Shown in pieces: positions 34,574 to 43,372 of a stretch of DNA of 64,000 nucleotides. This stretch comes from Streptomyces subrutilus (GTDB taxonomy: Bacteria > Actinomycetota > Actinomycetes > Streptomycetales > Streptomycetaceae): assembly GCF_008704535.1 (NCBI RefSeq), contig NZ_CP023701.1:6490001-6554000 (forward strand). The letters are read 5' to 3'. Each line of letters begins with the position of its first letter. Position 1 is the stretch's first letter. Position numbers and translations under genes: made by a program. The notes under the pieces were generated by a model that was given only the letters and a program-made list of their open reading frames with translations, had not been told where the DNA came from and ran no database searches.

Positions 34574-35853
34574 CACACCACCCCCAGCGCCGCGGCCGCC
34601 TCCACTCCCGAACGGCAGCCGTCCTCGTGGAAGCCCCAGCCGTGATAGGCCCCGGCGAAGGCGGTGACCGGGCCCGACAGAGCCGGCAGCAGCCGCTGGG
34701 CGGCCACCGACTCCGGTGTGTAGACGGGGTGTTCGTAGTCCATCTCGGCCACCACCCGGTCCGGGCGCACCCCGGCGTCGCCGGCGTTCAGCGTGACCAC
34801 GTACGGCTCGGGCGAGTCCAGCCCCTGGAGCCGGTTCATGTCGTAGCTGACGCGGACCCGCGCGCCGTCCGGACGGCAGTCCGACAAGCGGTAGTTCCAG
34901 CAGGCGCGGGCCCCCGACGCCCGGGGCAGCACCGAGTCGTCGGTGTGCAGCAGCGTCCGGTTGCGGGAGTAGCGGAACGCGCCGAGCGCCGTGCGCTCGG
35001 CCTCCGTCGGGTCGGCCAGCAGCCGCAGCGCCTGGTCGGCGTGGACCGCGACGACCACCGAGTCGTACGAGGCCTCCGCCCCGCCGGCGGTGGTGACCCG
35101 CACGCCGTCGGGGGTACGGGCCACGGCCCGGACCGGGGTCGCCGCGTACACGGTGTCCAGCCGCTCCCGCAGCAGCTCCACGTAGCGCCGCGAACCGCCC
35201 GTCACGGTGCGCCAGCTGGGCGAGCCGCCCACCGTCAGCATCCCGTGGTGGTCGAGGAAGCGGAACAGGTACCGGGCCGGGTAGCGCAGCGCGGTGTCCG
35301 CCGGGCAGGACCACACCGAGGCCACCAGCGGCACCGCGAAGTGCGCGGTGAAGTACGGGCCGAAGCCGCAGCGGTCCAGGAACTCGCCGAGGGTGATCTC
35401 GCGGAGGGTCGCCGGCGCCGCCAGCAGCCGCCGGGCCTGCCGGTGGAAGACCGGGATCTGCCCCAGCATCCGCAGGTAGGCCGGGCGCAGGGCGCAGCGC
35501 GGGCTGGCGAACAGACCGCGCGGTCCGCGCGCCCCCGCGTACTCCAGCCCGCACCCCTCGCACCGCACCGACAGGCTCATCGTGGTCGGCCGGGTGGCGA
35601 CGCCCAGTTCGCCGAAGAGCCGCAGCAACCGCGGGTAGGTGCGGTCGTTGTGGACGATGAACCCGGAGTCCACCGCCCGTATCCTGCCGTCCGGGCCCTT
35701 CACGTCGTGCGTGTGCGCGTGCCCCCCCAGCCGGTCCTCGGCCTCGTACAGGGTCACCTCGTGGCTCCCGGACAGCACGTACGCCGCCGTCAGCCCCGAA
35801 ACACCCCCGCCGATCACGGCCGTACGCGGTCGGGATCGTCCTCGCTCGGTCAT
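34570..35853 (-). CDS. FAD-dependent amine-oxidase-like oxidoreductase
   Basis: 427-residue NAD(P)/FAD flavoprotein. The N-terminal site AVIGGGVSGLTAAYVLSG with LYEAEDRLGGHAHT and DSGFIVHNDRTYPRLLRLFGELGV is characteristic of the amine oxidase relatives found with DUF1365 and CFA enzymes. A CxxC pair (RCEGCGLEY) lies near residue 92, and the C terminus HGWGFHEDGCRSGVEAAAAL completes the FAD fold. A role as a fatty-acyl desaturase or oxidase is plausible from genomic context. ATG 35853 overlaps the MMPL stop by ATGA. Confidence 0.87.
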   Translation of the reverse strand: MTERGRSRPRTAVIGGGVSGLTAAYVLSGSHEVTLYEAEDRLGGHAHTHDVKGPDGRIRAVDSGFIVHNDRTYPRLLRLFGELGVATRPTTMSLSVRCEGCGLEYAGARGPRGLFASPRCALRPAYLRMLGQIPVFHRQARRLLAAPATLREITLGEFLDRCGFGPYFTAHFAVPLVASVWSCPADTALRYPARYLFRFLDHHGMLTVGGSPSWRTVTGGSRRYVELLRERLDTVYAATPVRAVARTPDGVRVTTAGGAEASYDSVVVAVHADQALRLLADPTEAERTALGAFRYSRNRTLLHTDDSVLPRASGARACWNYRLSDCRPDGARVRVSYDMNRLQGLDSPEPYVVTLNAGDAGVRPDRVVAEMDYEHPVYTPESVAAQRLLPALSGPVTAFAGAYHGWGFHEDGCRSGVEAAAALGVVW

Positions 35854-37943
35854 CGTGCTCCCTCCTTCACGGGTACTTCGGAGCCGGAGGGTGCTTCGGA
35901 TGTGTCCCGGGGCGAACCGGGCCACCAGGATTTCGGGCCGAGGTCCCGCACCAGCGCCGGGACCAGCAGGGAGCGCACCACCAGGGTGTCCAGCAGCACG
36001 CCGAAGGCCACGATGAAGGCGATCTGCACGAGGAAGGCCAGCGGGATCACGCCGAGCGCGGCGAACGTCGCGGCCAGCACCACCCCGGCCGAGGTGATCA
36101 CCCCGCCGGTGGACGTCAGCCCGCGCCGGATGCCCTCGCGGTGGCCGTGGGCCGCGGTCTCCTCCCGGACCCGGGACATGAGGAAGATGTTGTAGTCCAC
36201 GCCGAGGGCCACCAGGAACACGAAGCCGTACAGCGGCACGGAGGCGTCCGTGCCCGTGAAGCCGAACACCCCGCGGAAGACGAGGGCGGAAACGCCCAGC
36301 GTGGCCAGGAAGTTCAGCGCCACCGTCGCCACCAGCAGCAGCGGCATCACCAGCGAGCGCAGCAGGCCCGCCAGGATCACCAGGATGATGGCGAGCACCA
36401 CCGGCACGATCAGCGTGCGGTCGCGGGCGGCGGTCCGCTGGGTGTCGTACTGCTGGGCCGTGTAGCCGCCCACCAGCGCGTCGGCCCCGGGCACCGCGTG
36501 CACGGCGGTCCGCAGGCGCACCACCGTCTCCTTCGCCGCGTCGCTGTCGGCGGCCGCGGCCAGGGTGGCGTCGATCCGCACCCGGCCGCCCGCACCCGGG
36601 CCGCCCACGGGAGCCGCGCCCGCCACGCCCTCGGTGGCCCGCGCCGCGGCCAGCACCTCGGCGGAGCGGTCCGCGTCGGCGATCACCACGGCCGGGTTTC
36701 CGGAGCCGCCCGGGAAGTGGGCGCCGAGCGCGGCCTGGGCGGAGACGGAGGGGGCGTCGTTCACGAAGATCTCGTCGAGCGGCACGCCCCGGGAGTGCAG
36801 GGCCGGGGCGAACGCGGCGCAGGCCAGCAGCCCGGCCAGGGTCAGCGCCCAGACCCGGCGCGGAGCCCGGTCCACCAGCGCCGCCACCCGCGCCCACACC
36901 CGGTGGCCGCCGTCGGCCGAGGACTTGGGCCGGGCCGGCCAGTACGCGGCGCGGCCCAGCAGGACCAGGGCGGCGGGCAGGAAGGTCAGGGCGGCGAGCA
37001 CCGCGCAGCCGATCCCGATCGCCCCGACCGGCCCGAGGGCGCGGTTGTTGGTCAGGTCGCTCAGCAGCAGGGCCAGCAGCCCCAGGGCCACGGTGGCGGC
37101 GCTGGCGACGACCGGGCCGAGGGTGCGGCGCCAGGCGGCCCGCATCGCCTCGAACCGGTCGGTCCGCTCGGCGAGTTCCTCGCGGAACCTGGCCGTCAGC
37201 AGCAGGGCGTAGTCCGTCGCGGCGCCGATCACCAGGATCGACAGGATGCCCTGCACCTGCCCGTCGACGCGCACCAGTCCGCGGTCGGCCAGGGCGTAGA
37301 CGATCGCGCAGGCCAGCCCGAGCGCGAGGACCGCCCCGAAGACGACCACCAGGGGCAGCAGCACGCTGCGGTACACCCCGAGCAGGATCACCAGGACGGT
37401 GGCCAGCGCCACCCCCAGCAGCAGCCCGTCGATCCCGGCGAAGGCGTCGCCCAGGTCGGCCTGGGTGGCTGCGGGACCCGCCACCCGCACGGTGGTCCCT
37501 GGCACGGCGCCGGCGGCCTCCCGCACCCGGTCCAGCACGTCGGGCAGCGCGTCCCCCAGGTCGGGCCGCAGCGGCACCACCCCCTGGAGGGCCCGGCCGT
37601 CGCCCGAGGCCAGGGCCGGGGACGCCGGCCCCGCGGCGCCCTCCCCGCCGCCCAGCGAGGCCAGGGCCGCGGTCGCCGCCCGCTCCTGGGCGGGGGTCAC
37701 CCGCTGCCCCTGCGGCACGGTCCACACGACGACGGCCGGCAGGGCCTCGGCCTGCCGCAGGGCCCGCTGGGCGTCCACCACCCGGGTGGATTCGGCGCTG
37801 CGCGGCAGGAAGGCCGCCTGGTCGTTGGTGGCGACCTCGCCGAGCTTGCCGGCGTACGGGCCGAGCAGCCCGCCGACGGCCAGCCAGCCGAGCAGGAGGA
37901 CGAACGGAATCACCAGGCGGGTGATCCGCGGGGACGGGTGCAT
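35850..37943 (-). CDS. MMPL/RND-family lipid transporter
   Basis: 697-residue RND-superfamily pump of the MMPL type with two repeats, each having one helix, an extracellular loop and a five-helix block. Conserved transmembrane segments include LSILVIGAATDYALLLTARFREEL near residue 230 and VFLVALGVDYNIFLMSRVREE near 585; the charged residues there are typical of proton coupling. Actinobacterial MMPL proteins export lipids or lipid-like metabolites. As first gene of the coupled operon with lipid-modifying enzymes it may move their product. GGGAG precedes the ATG. Confidence 0.9.
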   Translation of the reverse strand: MHPSPRITRLVIPFVLLLGWLAVGGLLGPYAGKLGEVATNDQAAFLPRSAESTRVVDAQRALRQAEALPAVVVWTVPQGQRVTPAQERAATAALASLGGGEGAAGPASPALASGDGRALQGVVPLRPDLGDALPDVLDRVREAAGAVPGTTVRVAGPAATQADLGDAFAGIDGLLLGVALATVLVILLGVYRSVLLPLVVVFGAVLALGLACAIVYALADRGLVRVDGQVQGILSILVIGAATDYALLLTARFREELAERTDRFEAMRAAWRRTLGPVVASAATVALGLLALLLSDLTNNRALGPVGAIGIGCAVLAALTFLPAALVLLGRAAYWPARPKSSADGGHRVWARVAALVDRAPRRVWALTLAGLLACAAFAPALHSRGVPLDEIFVNDAPSVSAQAALGAHFPGGSGNPAVVIADADRSAEVLAAARATEGVAGAAPVGGPGAGGRVRIDATLAAAADSDAAKETVVRLRTAVHAVPGADALVGGYTAQQYDTQRTAARDRTLIVPVVLAIILVILAGLLRSLVMPLLLVATVALNFLATLGVSALVFRGVFGFTGTDASVPLYGFVFLVALGVDYNIFLMSRVREETAAHGHREGIRRGLTSTGGVITSAGVVLAATFAALGVIPLAFLVQIAFIVAFGVLLDTLVVRSLLVPALVRDLGPKSWWPGSPRDTSEAPSGSEVPVKEGAR

Positions 37944-37963
37944 GGCACTCCCGGGTGCGAGGG

Positions 37964-37999
37964 GTGTCGGTGGCGTCGGTGGTGTCTGTGGTGTCTGTG
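37964..37999. repeat. four 9-bp tandem repeats
   Basis: Four adjoining nonamers GTGTCGGTG, GCGTCGGTG, GTGTCTGTG, GTGTCTGTG begin 21 bp upstream of the MMPL start. They sit in the 310-bp divergent gap 37944-38253, which also has repeated GTGGTGCCGTGGTG segments near 38060-38110. The gap must hold the promoters of both lipid-block arms; I found no gene in it and could not define a -10/-35 pair confidently. Confidence 0.65.
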
Positions 38000-38253
38000 G
38001 AGTCGAAGGGCGTTCGCGTGCTGCGGTGCGGTGCGGTGGTTCTCGTGGTGCTGTTGTCCTGGTGGTGCCGTGGTGCCGAGCGCGGGTTCCCGTGGTGCCG
38101 TGGTGTGCGCGCGGCGGCGGGCGTGCCGGGCACCTGCCCCGGCTTTCGGCCGGGACACGTCATTCGGATGCGCCGAACGGGCGACGGGCGCCGCATCCGT
38201 TCGCCGCACCCCGACGGAATGCCGTACGGGACCACAACCGAGCGGAGACAACC

Positions 38254-39924
38254 ATGACGGGCCTGAACTGCCTGGTCACCGGGGCCACCGGCTACATCGG
38301 CGGCCGGCTGGTGCCCGAACTCCTCGACGCCGGACACCGGGTGCGCTGCATGGCCCGCACCCCGGGCAAGCTGCGCGACCACCCGTGGGCCGGGCGGGCC
38401 GAGGTGGTGGCGGGCGACGTGAGCGACCGGGGGTCGGTCGCCGAGGCCCTGCGCGGCATCGACGTCGCCTACTACCTCGTGCACGCCCTCGGCGGCGGCT
38501 CCGGGTTCGAGGACCGCGACCGCACCGCCGCCCGGACCTTCGCCGAAGAGGCCCGGATCGCCGGCGTCCGGCGCATCGTCTACCTCGGCGGCCTCACCCC
38601 CACCGGCATCCCGGTCGAGGAGCTCTCCCCGCACCTGCGCTCCCGCGCCGAGGTGGGCGACATCCTGCTCGCCGGGGCCGTCCCGGCCACCGTCCTGCGG
38701 GCCGCCGTCATCATCGGCTCCGGGTCGGCCTCCTTCGAGATGCTGCGCTACCTCACCGAGCGGCTGCCCGTCATGGTCACCCCCAGTTGGGTCAACACCC
38801 GCTGCCAGCCCATCGGCGTCCGCGACGTCCTGCGCTACCTGGTGGCCGGTGCGACCATGCCGCCCGAGGTCGACCGGACCTTCGACATCGGCGGCCCGGA
38901 CGTCCTCACCTACGAGGAGATGATGCGCCGCTACGCCGAGGTGGCTCAGCTGCCCCGGCGGCTCATCCTGCGCGTGCCGATGCTGACGCCCCGGCTGTCC
39001 AGCCACTGGATCGGCCTGGTCACCCCGGTCCCGCGGGCCCTCGCCAGGCCCCTCGCCGAATCCCTGCGCCACGAGGTGGTCTGCTCGGAGCACGACATCG
39101 CGCGGTACGCGCCCGACCCGCCCGGCTCGCCCATCGGCTTCGACCAGGCCCTCGAACTGGCCCTGCGCAAGGTGCGCGAGGCCGAGGTGGACACCCGGTG
39201 GTCCTCCGCCTCGCTGCCCGGCGCCCCGAGCGACCCGCTGCCCACCGACCCCGACTGGGCGGGCGGCAGCCTCTACACCGACCTGCGGGGCCGGGACGTG
39301 GGCGCCTCGCCCGAGGCGCTGTGGCGGGTGGTGGAGGGCATCGGCGGCGAGAACGGCTGGTACTCCTTCCCCCTGGCCTGGTCGGTGCGCGGCTGGCTCG
39401 ACCGGCTCGCCGGCGGGGTCGGCATCCGGCGCGGCCGGCGCGACGCGGCCCGGCTGCGGGTGGGCGACTCCCTCGACTTCTGGCGGGTGGAGGAGATCGA
39501 ACCGGGCCGGCTGCTGCGGCTGCGCGCGGAGATGCGGCTGCCGGGCCTGGCCTGGCTGGAGATGTACGCGGAACCGTCCCCGGACGACACCGGCGACGCG
39601 CGGGCGGCCCGGTACCGGCAGCGGGCGCTGTTCCACCCGCACGGGCTGCTCGGCCACCTGTACTGGTGGAGCGTGTCCCCGTTCCACGCCGTGGTCTTCG
39701 GGGGCATGGCCCGCAACATCGCCCGCGCCGCCGAACGGCTCGACGCGGAGACCGGATCCGCGCCCGGCGCCGCTCCCGCGCCCGCCGCCACCGCACCGGC
39801 GGGCAGCGCCCCACCGGCGGGCAGCGCCGCAGCCGCCCGCGGGCCCGCATCCGGTGGCGGCGCTGCATCCGGTCGGGCGCCCGCCGCCGAAGCATCCGAC
39901 GACAGCCGTCCCCCACAGACTTGA
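38254..39924 (+). CDS. SDR-family oxidoreductase with DUF2867 domain
   Basis: 556-residue two-domain protein. Residues 1-300 are an atypical (NmrA-like) short-chain dehydrogenase: NAD(P) site LVTGATGYIGGRLVPELL, then VAYYLVHALGG and RIVYLGGLTPTG. Residues ~335-510 form a DUF2867 domain (YSFPLAWSVRGWLDRLAGG, FWRVEEIEPGRLLRLRAEMRLPG, YWWSVSPFHAVVFGGMARNI). The last 45 residues are low-complexity Ala/Pro/Gly/Ser including a short internal repeat. It starts the rightward arm, 17 bp ahead of the photolyase, divergent from the MMPL operon. Confidence 0.87.
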   Translation: MTGLNCLVTGATGYIGGRLVPELLDAGHRVRCMARTPGKLRDHPWAGRAEVVAGDVSDRGSVAEALRGIDVAYYLVHALGGGSGFEDRDRTAARTFAEEARIAGVRRIVYLGGLTPTGIPVEELSPHLRSRAEVGDILLAGAVPATVLRAAVIIGSGSASFEMLRYLTERLPVMVTPSWVNTRCQPIGVRDVLRYLVAGATMPPEVDRTFDIGGPDVLTYEEMMRRYAEVAQLPRRLILRVPMLTPRLSSHWIGLVTPVPRALARPLAESLRHEVVCSEHDIARYAPDPPGSPIGFDQALELALRKVREAEVDTRWSSASLPGAPSDPLPTDPDWAGGSLYTDLRGRDVGASPEALWRVVEGIGGENGWYSFPLAWSVRGWLDRLAGGVGIRRGRRDAARLRVGDSLDFWRVEEIEPGRLLRLRAEMRLPGLAWLEMYAEPSPDDTGDARAARYRQRALFHPHGLLGHLYWWSVSPFHAVVFGGMARNIARAAERLDAETGSAPGAAPAPAATAPAGSAPPAGSAAAARGPASGGGAASGRAPAAEASDDSRPPQT

Positions 39925-39940
39925 CGCGGAGCGAGTGCCC

Positions 39941-41317
39941 ATGAACGTCGCGGTGGTCCTGTACACCTCCGACCTGCGCCTGCACGACCACCCGCCGCTG
40001 CGCGCGGCCCTCTCCTCCTGCGACCGGGTGGTACCGCTCTTCGTCCGCGACCGGGCCGTCGAGGCCGCCCCCGGTTTCGACGCCCCCAACCGGCGCGCCT
40101 TCCTCGCCGACTGCCTCGCCGACCTCGACTCCGGCCTGCGCGAGCGCGGCGGCCGGCTCGTCGTGCGCTCCGGCGACGCCGTCGCCGAGGTCGCCGCCCT
40201 CGTCCGGGAGACCGACGCCGACGAGGTCCACATGTCCGCCGGCGTCAGCGCCTACGCGCACGCCCGCGAGGAGCGGCTGCGCCGGGCCCTGGAGGCGGAG
40301 GGGCGACGGCTGTACGTGCACGACGCGGTGATCACCGCCGTCGCCCCCGGAGCCGTGCGCCCCGCCGGCTCCGACCACTTCTCCGTCTTCACCCCCTACT
40401 TCCGCCGGTGGACCGACCTGCCCCTGCGCCCCGTCACCGCCGCCCCCCGCGCGCTGCACGTGCCCGATGCCATCGGCTCCGAGCCGCTGCCCGCGCGCAC
40501 CGCCGTCAGCGGCGTCTCCCCGGGCCTGGCCGCCGGCGGCGAGGTCGAGGCCCGCCGCCTCCTGGCGAACTGGCTGCGCTCCGGCATCACCCGCTACGAG
40601 GACGTCCACGACGACCTGGCCGGCGACGCCACCTCCCGTCTCTCCCCGCACCTCCACTTCGGCACCCTCTCGCCCACCGAGGCCGTCCACCGCGCCCGCG
40701 CCGCCGGCGGCCCCGGCGCCGAGGCGTTCGTCCGGCAACTGTGCTGGCGCGACTTCCACCACCAGGTGCTCGCCGCCCGTCCCGGAGCCGCCGCCGAGGA
40801 CTACCGGACCCGGCAGGACCACTGGCGCACCGGGCCCGCCGCCGAGGAGGAGACCGCGGCCTGGAAGGAGGGGCGCACCGGCTATCCGGTGGTCGACGCG
40901 GCCATGCGCCAGCTGCGCCACGAGGGCTGGATGCACAACCGCGGCCGCCTGATCGCGGCCAGCTTCCTCGCCAAGACCCTGTACGTCGACTGGCGCACCG
41001 GCGCCCGCCACTTCCTCGACCTGCTCGTGGACGGCGACCTCGCCAACAACCAGCTCAACTGGCAGTGGGTCGCCGGCACCGGCACCGACACCCGGCCGAA
41101 CCGCGTCCTGAACCCCGTCCGCCAGGCCTTGCGCTACGACCCCGAGGGCCGGTACGTCCACCGGTGGGTGCCGGAACTCGCCGGGCTCGCCGCACCGCGC
41201 GTCCACGAGCCGTGGCGGCTGGAGGGAGCCGAACGCGCGCGGTACGACTACCCCGGCCCCGTGGTGGAGCTCGCCGACGGCCGCGACCGCTTCCGGCAGG
41301 GCCGGGAGGGTTCCTGA
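39941..41317 (+). CDS. phr: deoxyribodipyrimidine photolyase (class I)
   Basis: 458-residue FAD photolyase that splits cyclobutane pyrimidine dimers using blue light. The N-terminal alpha/beta antenna domain starts VVLYTSDLRLHDHPPL; the C-terminal FAD domain has SRLSPHLHFGTLSP near residue 228, FVRQLCWRDFHHQV near 264, RTGYPVVDAAMRQLRHEGWMHNR near 310 and WRTGARHFLDLLVDGDLANNQLNWQWVAGTGTD near 350 (quoted in part). ATG 39941 is favoured over a longer frame because the family begins here and GCGGAG precedes it. It is coupled to the SDR and the LitR-like regulator. Confidence 0.95.
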   Translation: MNVAVVLYTSDLRLHDHPPLRAALSSCDRVVPLFVRDRAVEAAPGFDAPNRRAFLADCLADLDSGLRERGGRLVVRSGDAVAEVAALVRETDADEVHMSAGVSAYAHAREERLRRALEAEGRRLYVHDAVITAVAPGAVRPAGSDHFSVFTPYFRRWTDLPLRPVTAAPRALHVPDAIGSEPLPARTAVSGVSPGLAAGGEVEARRLLANWLRSGITRYEDVHDDLAGDATSRLSPHLHFGTLSPTEAVHRARAAGGPGAEAFVRQLCWRDFHHQVLAARPGAAAEDYRTRQDHWRTGPAAEEETAAWKEGRTGYPVVDAAMRQLRHEGWMHNRGRLIAASFLAKTLYVDWRTGARHFLDLLVDGDLANNQLNWQWVAGTGTDTRPNRVLNPVRQALRYDPEGRYVHRWVPELAGLAAPRVHEPWRLEGAERARYDYPGPVVELADGRDRFRQGREGS

Positions 41318-41352
41318 ACGCCCCCGTTTCGCCCCCGGCGTATCGTGGCCGG

Positions 41353-42384
41353 GTGCAGCCCGTACCGCCGCCCGTGACCCCCGCGCCGCCGCCCCCGCCC
41401 CCGCCCGCGGCGCCCGCCGGACCGCCGCCGGACCTGCCCGCCGCCGCGCTGAGCACCGGCGCCGTCGCCCGGCGGCTGGGGGTCTCGCCCACCACGCTGC
41501 GTTCCTGGGAGCGCCGGTACGCCATCGGGCCGGCCCGCCGCGAGGACGGCCGCCACCGCCGCTGGACCCCCCAGGACATCGCCCGGCTGGAGCTGATGTG
41601 CCGGCTGACGGCGCAGGGCGTGCCCCCGGCCGAGGCCGCCCGGGCCGCACGCGACGACGTGCCCGCCGCCGCCGCCGGGCCGGCCGCCGAGGGACGCTCC
41701 CCGGGCGGGCCCAACGCGCTGCCGCTCGGAGAGGTGCGCCCCGAGTGCCGCGGGCTGGCCCGGGCCGCCGTACGGCTGGACGCGCCGGCCGTCGAGGAAC
41801 TGCTCGACGCCGCCCTCGCCGAGCACGGCCTCGTCACCGCCTGGGAAGAGGTCATCGCACCGACCCTGCACGCGGTGGGGCGCAAATGGGCTTCGGCGGG
41901 CGAGCGCTACGTGGAGGTGGAACACCTGCTGTCCTGGTACGTCTCCTCCGCGTTGCGCCGGATCAGGCCCGCCCCCGCGTCCGGGCAGCCGCGCACCCCG
42001 CCCGTGCTCCTCGCCTGCGTCCCCGGCGAACAGCACAGCCTGCCGATGGAGGCACTGGCCGCGGCGCTCGGCGAACGCGGCCTGGCGGTGCGGATGTTCG
42101 GGCCCGCGCTGCCGGCCGACGCGCTGCACGAGGCCGTGCGGCGCACGGGCCCGCGCGCCGTGGTGCTGTGGGCGCAGTCCCGTACGACCGCCGACCGGAC
42201 CCTGGTCCGGTCCGTCGCCGGCATCGAATGGGGACTGCGCGGCGCCCGCGGGCACTCGGCCCTGTTCCTCGCCGGCCCCGGCTGGGCCGGGGCCGCCCCG
42301 GACGCGCGCGCCGGACGGCTCTTCGGCCTCCGCTCGGCCGTGGACACCCTCGACGCCCTCCCCCCGGGCGGGTCCGCGCCCTAG
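41353..42384 (+). CDS. litR: MerR-family B12-binding light-responsive regulator (LitR/CarH-like)
   Basis: 343-residue regulator. A Pro-rich N-terminal tail (residues 1-30) precedes the MerR HTH (STGAVARRLGVSPTTLRSWERRYAIGP, RRWTPQDIARLELMCRL). A helical B12-capping domain contains WASAGERYVEVEHLLSW near 178, the W...EH element seen in CarH/LitR proteins. The Rossmann B12-binding domain has VPGEQHSLPMEAL near 228, whose His is the expected cobalt ligand. Relatives bind adenosylcobalamin, repress in the dark and dissociate in light. Transcribed 35 bp after the photolyase and convergent with the sigma factor. Its TAG stop lies in the target duplication of a small transposon. Confidence 0.88.
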   Translation: MQPVPPPVTPAPPPPPPPAAPAGPPPDLPAAALSTGAVARRLGVSPTTLRSWERRYAIGPARREDGRHRRWTPQDIARLELMCRLTAQGVPPAEAARAARDDVPAAAAGPAAEGRSPGGPNALPLGEVRPECRGLARAAVRLDAPAVEELLDAALAEHGLVTAWEEVIAPTLHAVGRKWASAGERYVEVEHLLSWYVSSALRRIRPAPASGQPRTPPVLLACVPGEQHSLPMEALAAALGERGLAVRMFGPALPADALHEAVRRTGPRAVVLWAQSRTTADRTLVRSVAGIEWGLRGARGHSALFLAGPGWAGAAPDARAGRLFGLRSAVDTLDALPPGGSAP

Positions 42385-42549
42385 GCCGTCTCTTTCGGAT
42401 CTTGCCGGGCCCGCGACGCCTGGCACCGTGCCTGGGCGTGCTGCCGAGGCGACCACGTACGTCCCGTACGCGAGCGCCCCGGCAGCACGCCCAGGCACGG
42501 CACCAGACGCCGCGGGCTCGGCCGACAAGATCCGAAAGAGACGACCTAG
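42381..42549. mobile_element. 161-bp MITE with CTAG target duplication
   Basis: Element 42385-42545 is flanked by CTAG on both sides (42381-42384, 42546-42549). The terminal inverted repeats begin GCCGTCTCTTTCGGATC and GTCGTCTCTTTCGGATC, matching at 19 of the first 20 positions, and near-identity continues inward for about 70 bp (with one 3-4 base indel), leaving a ~22-bp centre. It has no coding capacity. A 4-bp YTAR duplication is the habit of IS5-family transposases, so I infer a non-autonomous derivative of such an IS. The whole element can fold as one long hairpin between the convergent regulator and sigma-factor genes. Confidence 0.8.
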
Positions 42550-42557
42550 GCCGCCGC

Positions 42558-43184
42558 TCAGCCGACGGGGGCGCCCAGGCTCCGCGCACGGGCCGGTCCC
42601 GGCGCCACCCGGACGGCTCCGGGCCCGTTCAGGGACTGGCGCAGGCAGTGCAGTGCCCGCCGCATGTGGCTCTTGACGGTGCCCAGCGGCAGCCCGGTGC
42701 GGGCCGCGATCTGGGACTGGGTGAGGTCCCCGTAGAAGGCCAGCCGCACCACCCGCTGCTGCGCCGAGGGCAGCCGGGCCAGTTCGCCCAGCACGAGCAC
42801 CCGGTCCACCACGCGCTCCGGTTCGGGCTCCGGCCACGCGGGGGTGCCGGGGTGCGGAACGAGCCCGGGGAAGGCGCGCGCCGCCGCGGCGGCCGCCCTG
42901 GCCCGCCGGGTCCGCGCCTCCAGGGCGTCGGCCACCTTGTGGCGGGTGATGCCGGTGAGCCAGGCCCCGAGGCCGCCGGGGCCGGGCCGGTAGCCGCCCC
43001 GGCCGCGCCAGGCGGCGAGGAACACCTGCTGGGTCACGTCCTCGGCCTCCCGCTCGTCCCCGAGGGAACGCCGCGCCATGGAGTGCACCAGCGGCCGCCA
43101 GCGACGGTAGACCGCCTCGGTGCACCCCTCGTCGCCCGCCGCGAAACCGGCCGCGATCCGTTCCTCACGCTCCTCGTCGTTCAT
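42558..43184 (-). CDS. ECF sigma factor (LitS-like)
   Basis: 208-residue extracytoplasmic-function sigma factor. Region 2 reads AVYRRWRPLVHSMARRSLGDEREAEDVTQQVFLAAWRG (residues ~24-62) and region 4 RLPSAQQRVVRLAFYGDLTQSQIAARTGLPLGTVKSHMRRALHCLRQSL (residues ~135-182); both blocks are given in part. It is convergent with the LitR-like gene, the same partnership as LitR/LitS in S. coelicolor, where light releases LitR repression of the sigma factor that then drives photoprotective genes. No anti-sigma gene adjoins it. Targets probably include the operons at 31825-41317. Confidence 0.87.
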   Translation of the reverse strand: MNDEEREERIAAGFAAGDEGCTEAVYRRWRPLVHSMARRSLGDEREAEDVTQQVFLAAWRGRGGYRPGPGGLGAWLTGITRHKVADALEARTRRARAAAAAARAFPGLVPHPGTPAWPEPEPERVVDRVLVLGELARLPSAQQRVVRLAFYGDLTQSQIAARTGLPLGTVKSHMRRALHCLRQSLNGPGAVRVAPGPARARSLGAPVG

Positions 43185-43372
43185 GCCCCGAGCCTCGCCA
43201 GCACGGACCCGGCGTCAAAGTCGCAGCGTTTGCGCATCGAATTCCACCCCTGTGCGCGCGATCCGCCGCAGCCCTCCCGCGGCGCCCCCCGGCCCTCGCC
43301 GCTCCGCGCCCGACATGCCGCCGCCGCCCCCGGGACGCGGCCGGGTCGAACCCAGGGCGTAGGGTCCGGAGG

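Noticed and set aside
37955-38257. Possible 100-codon plus-strand gene in the MMPL-SDR gap
   Set aside because: It is generated by the nonamer and GTGGTGCCG repeats, has no ribosome-binding site and overlaps the SDR start in another frame.
34570-40233. Minus-strand open frame of about 1890 codons joining the amine-oxidase-like gene to upstream sequence
   Set aside because: Only its last 427 codons encode the FAD protein. The upstream part is out of frame with the MMPL gene and antisense to the SDR gene; ATG 35853 with the ATGA overlap is the true start.
42381-42549. Ordinary intrinsic terminator between litR-like and sigma genes
   Set aside because: The arms are about 70 bp and flanked by a CTAG duplication, which fits a mobile element; a terminator role would be secondary.
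41353-43184. An adjoining carotenoid (crt) biosynthesis cluster, as seen with LitR/LitS elsewhere
   Set aside because: No phytoene synthase, desaturase or cyclase is encoded within the window; the flanking genes are a photolyase and lipid-related enzymes.
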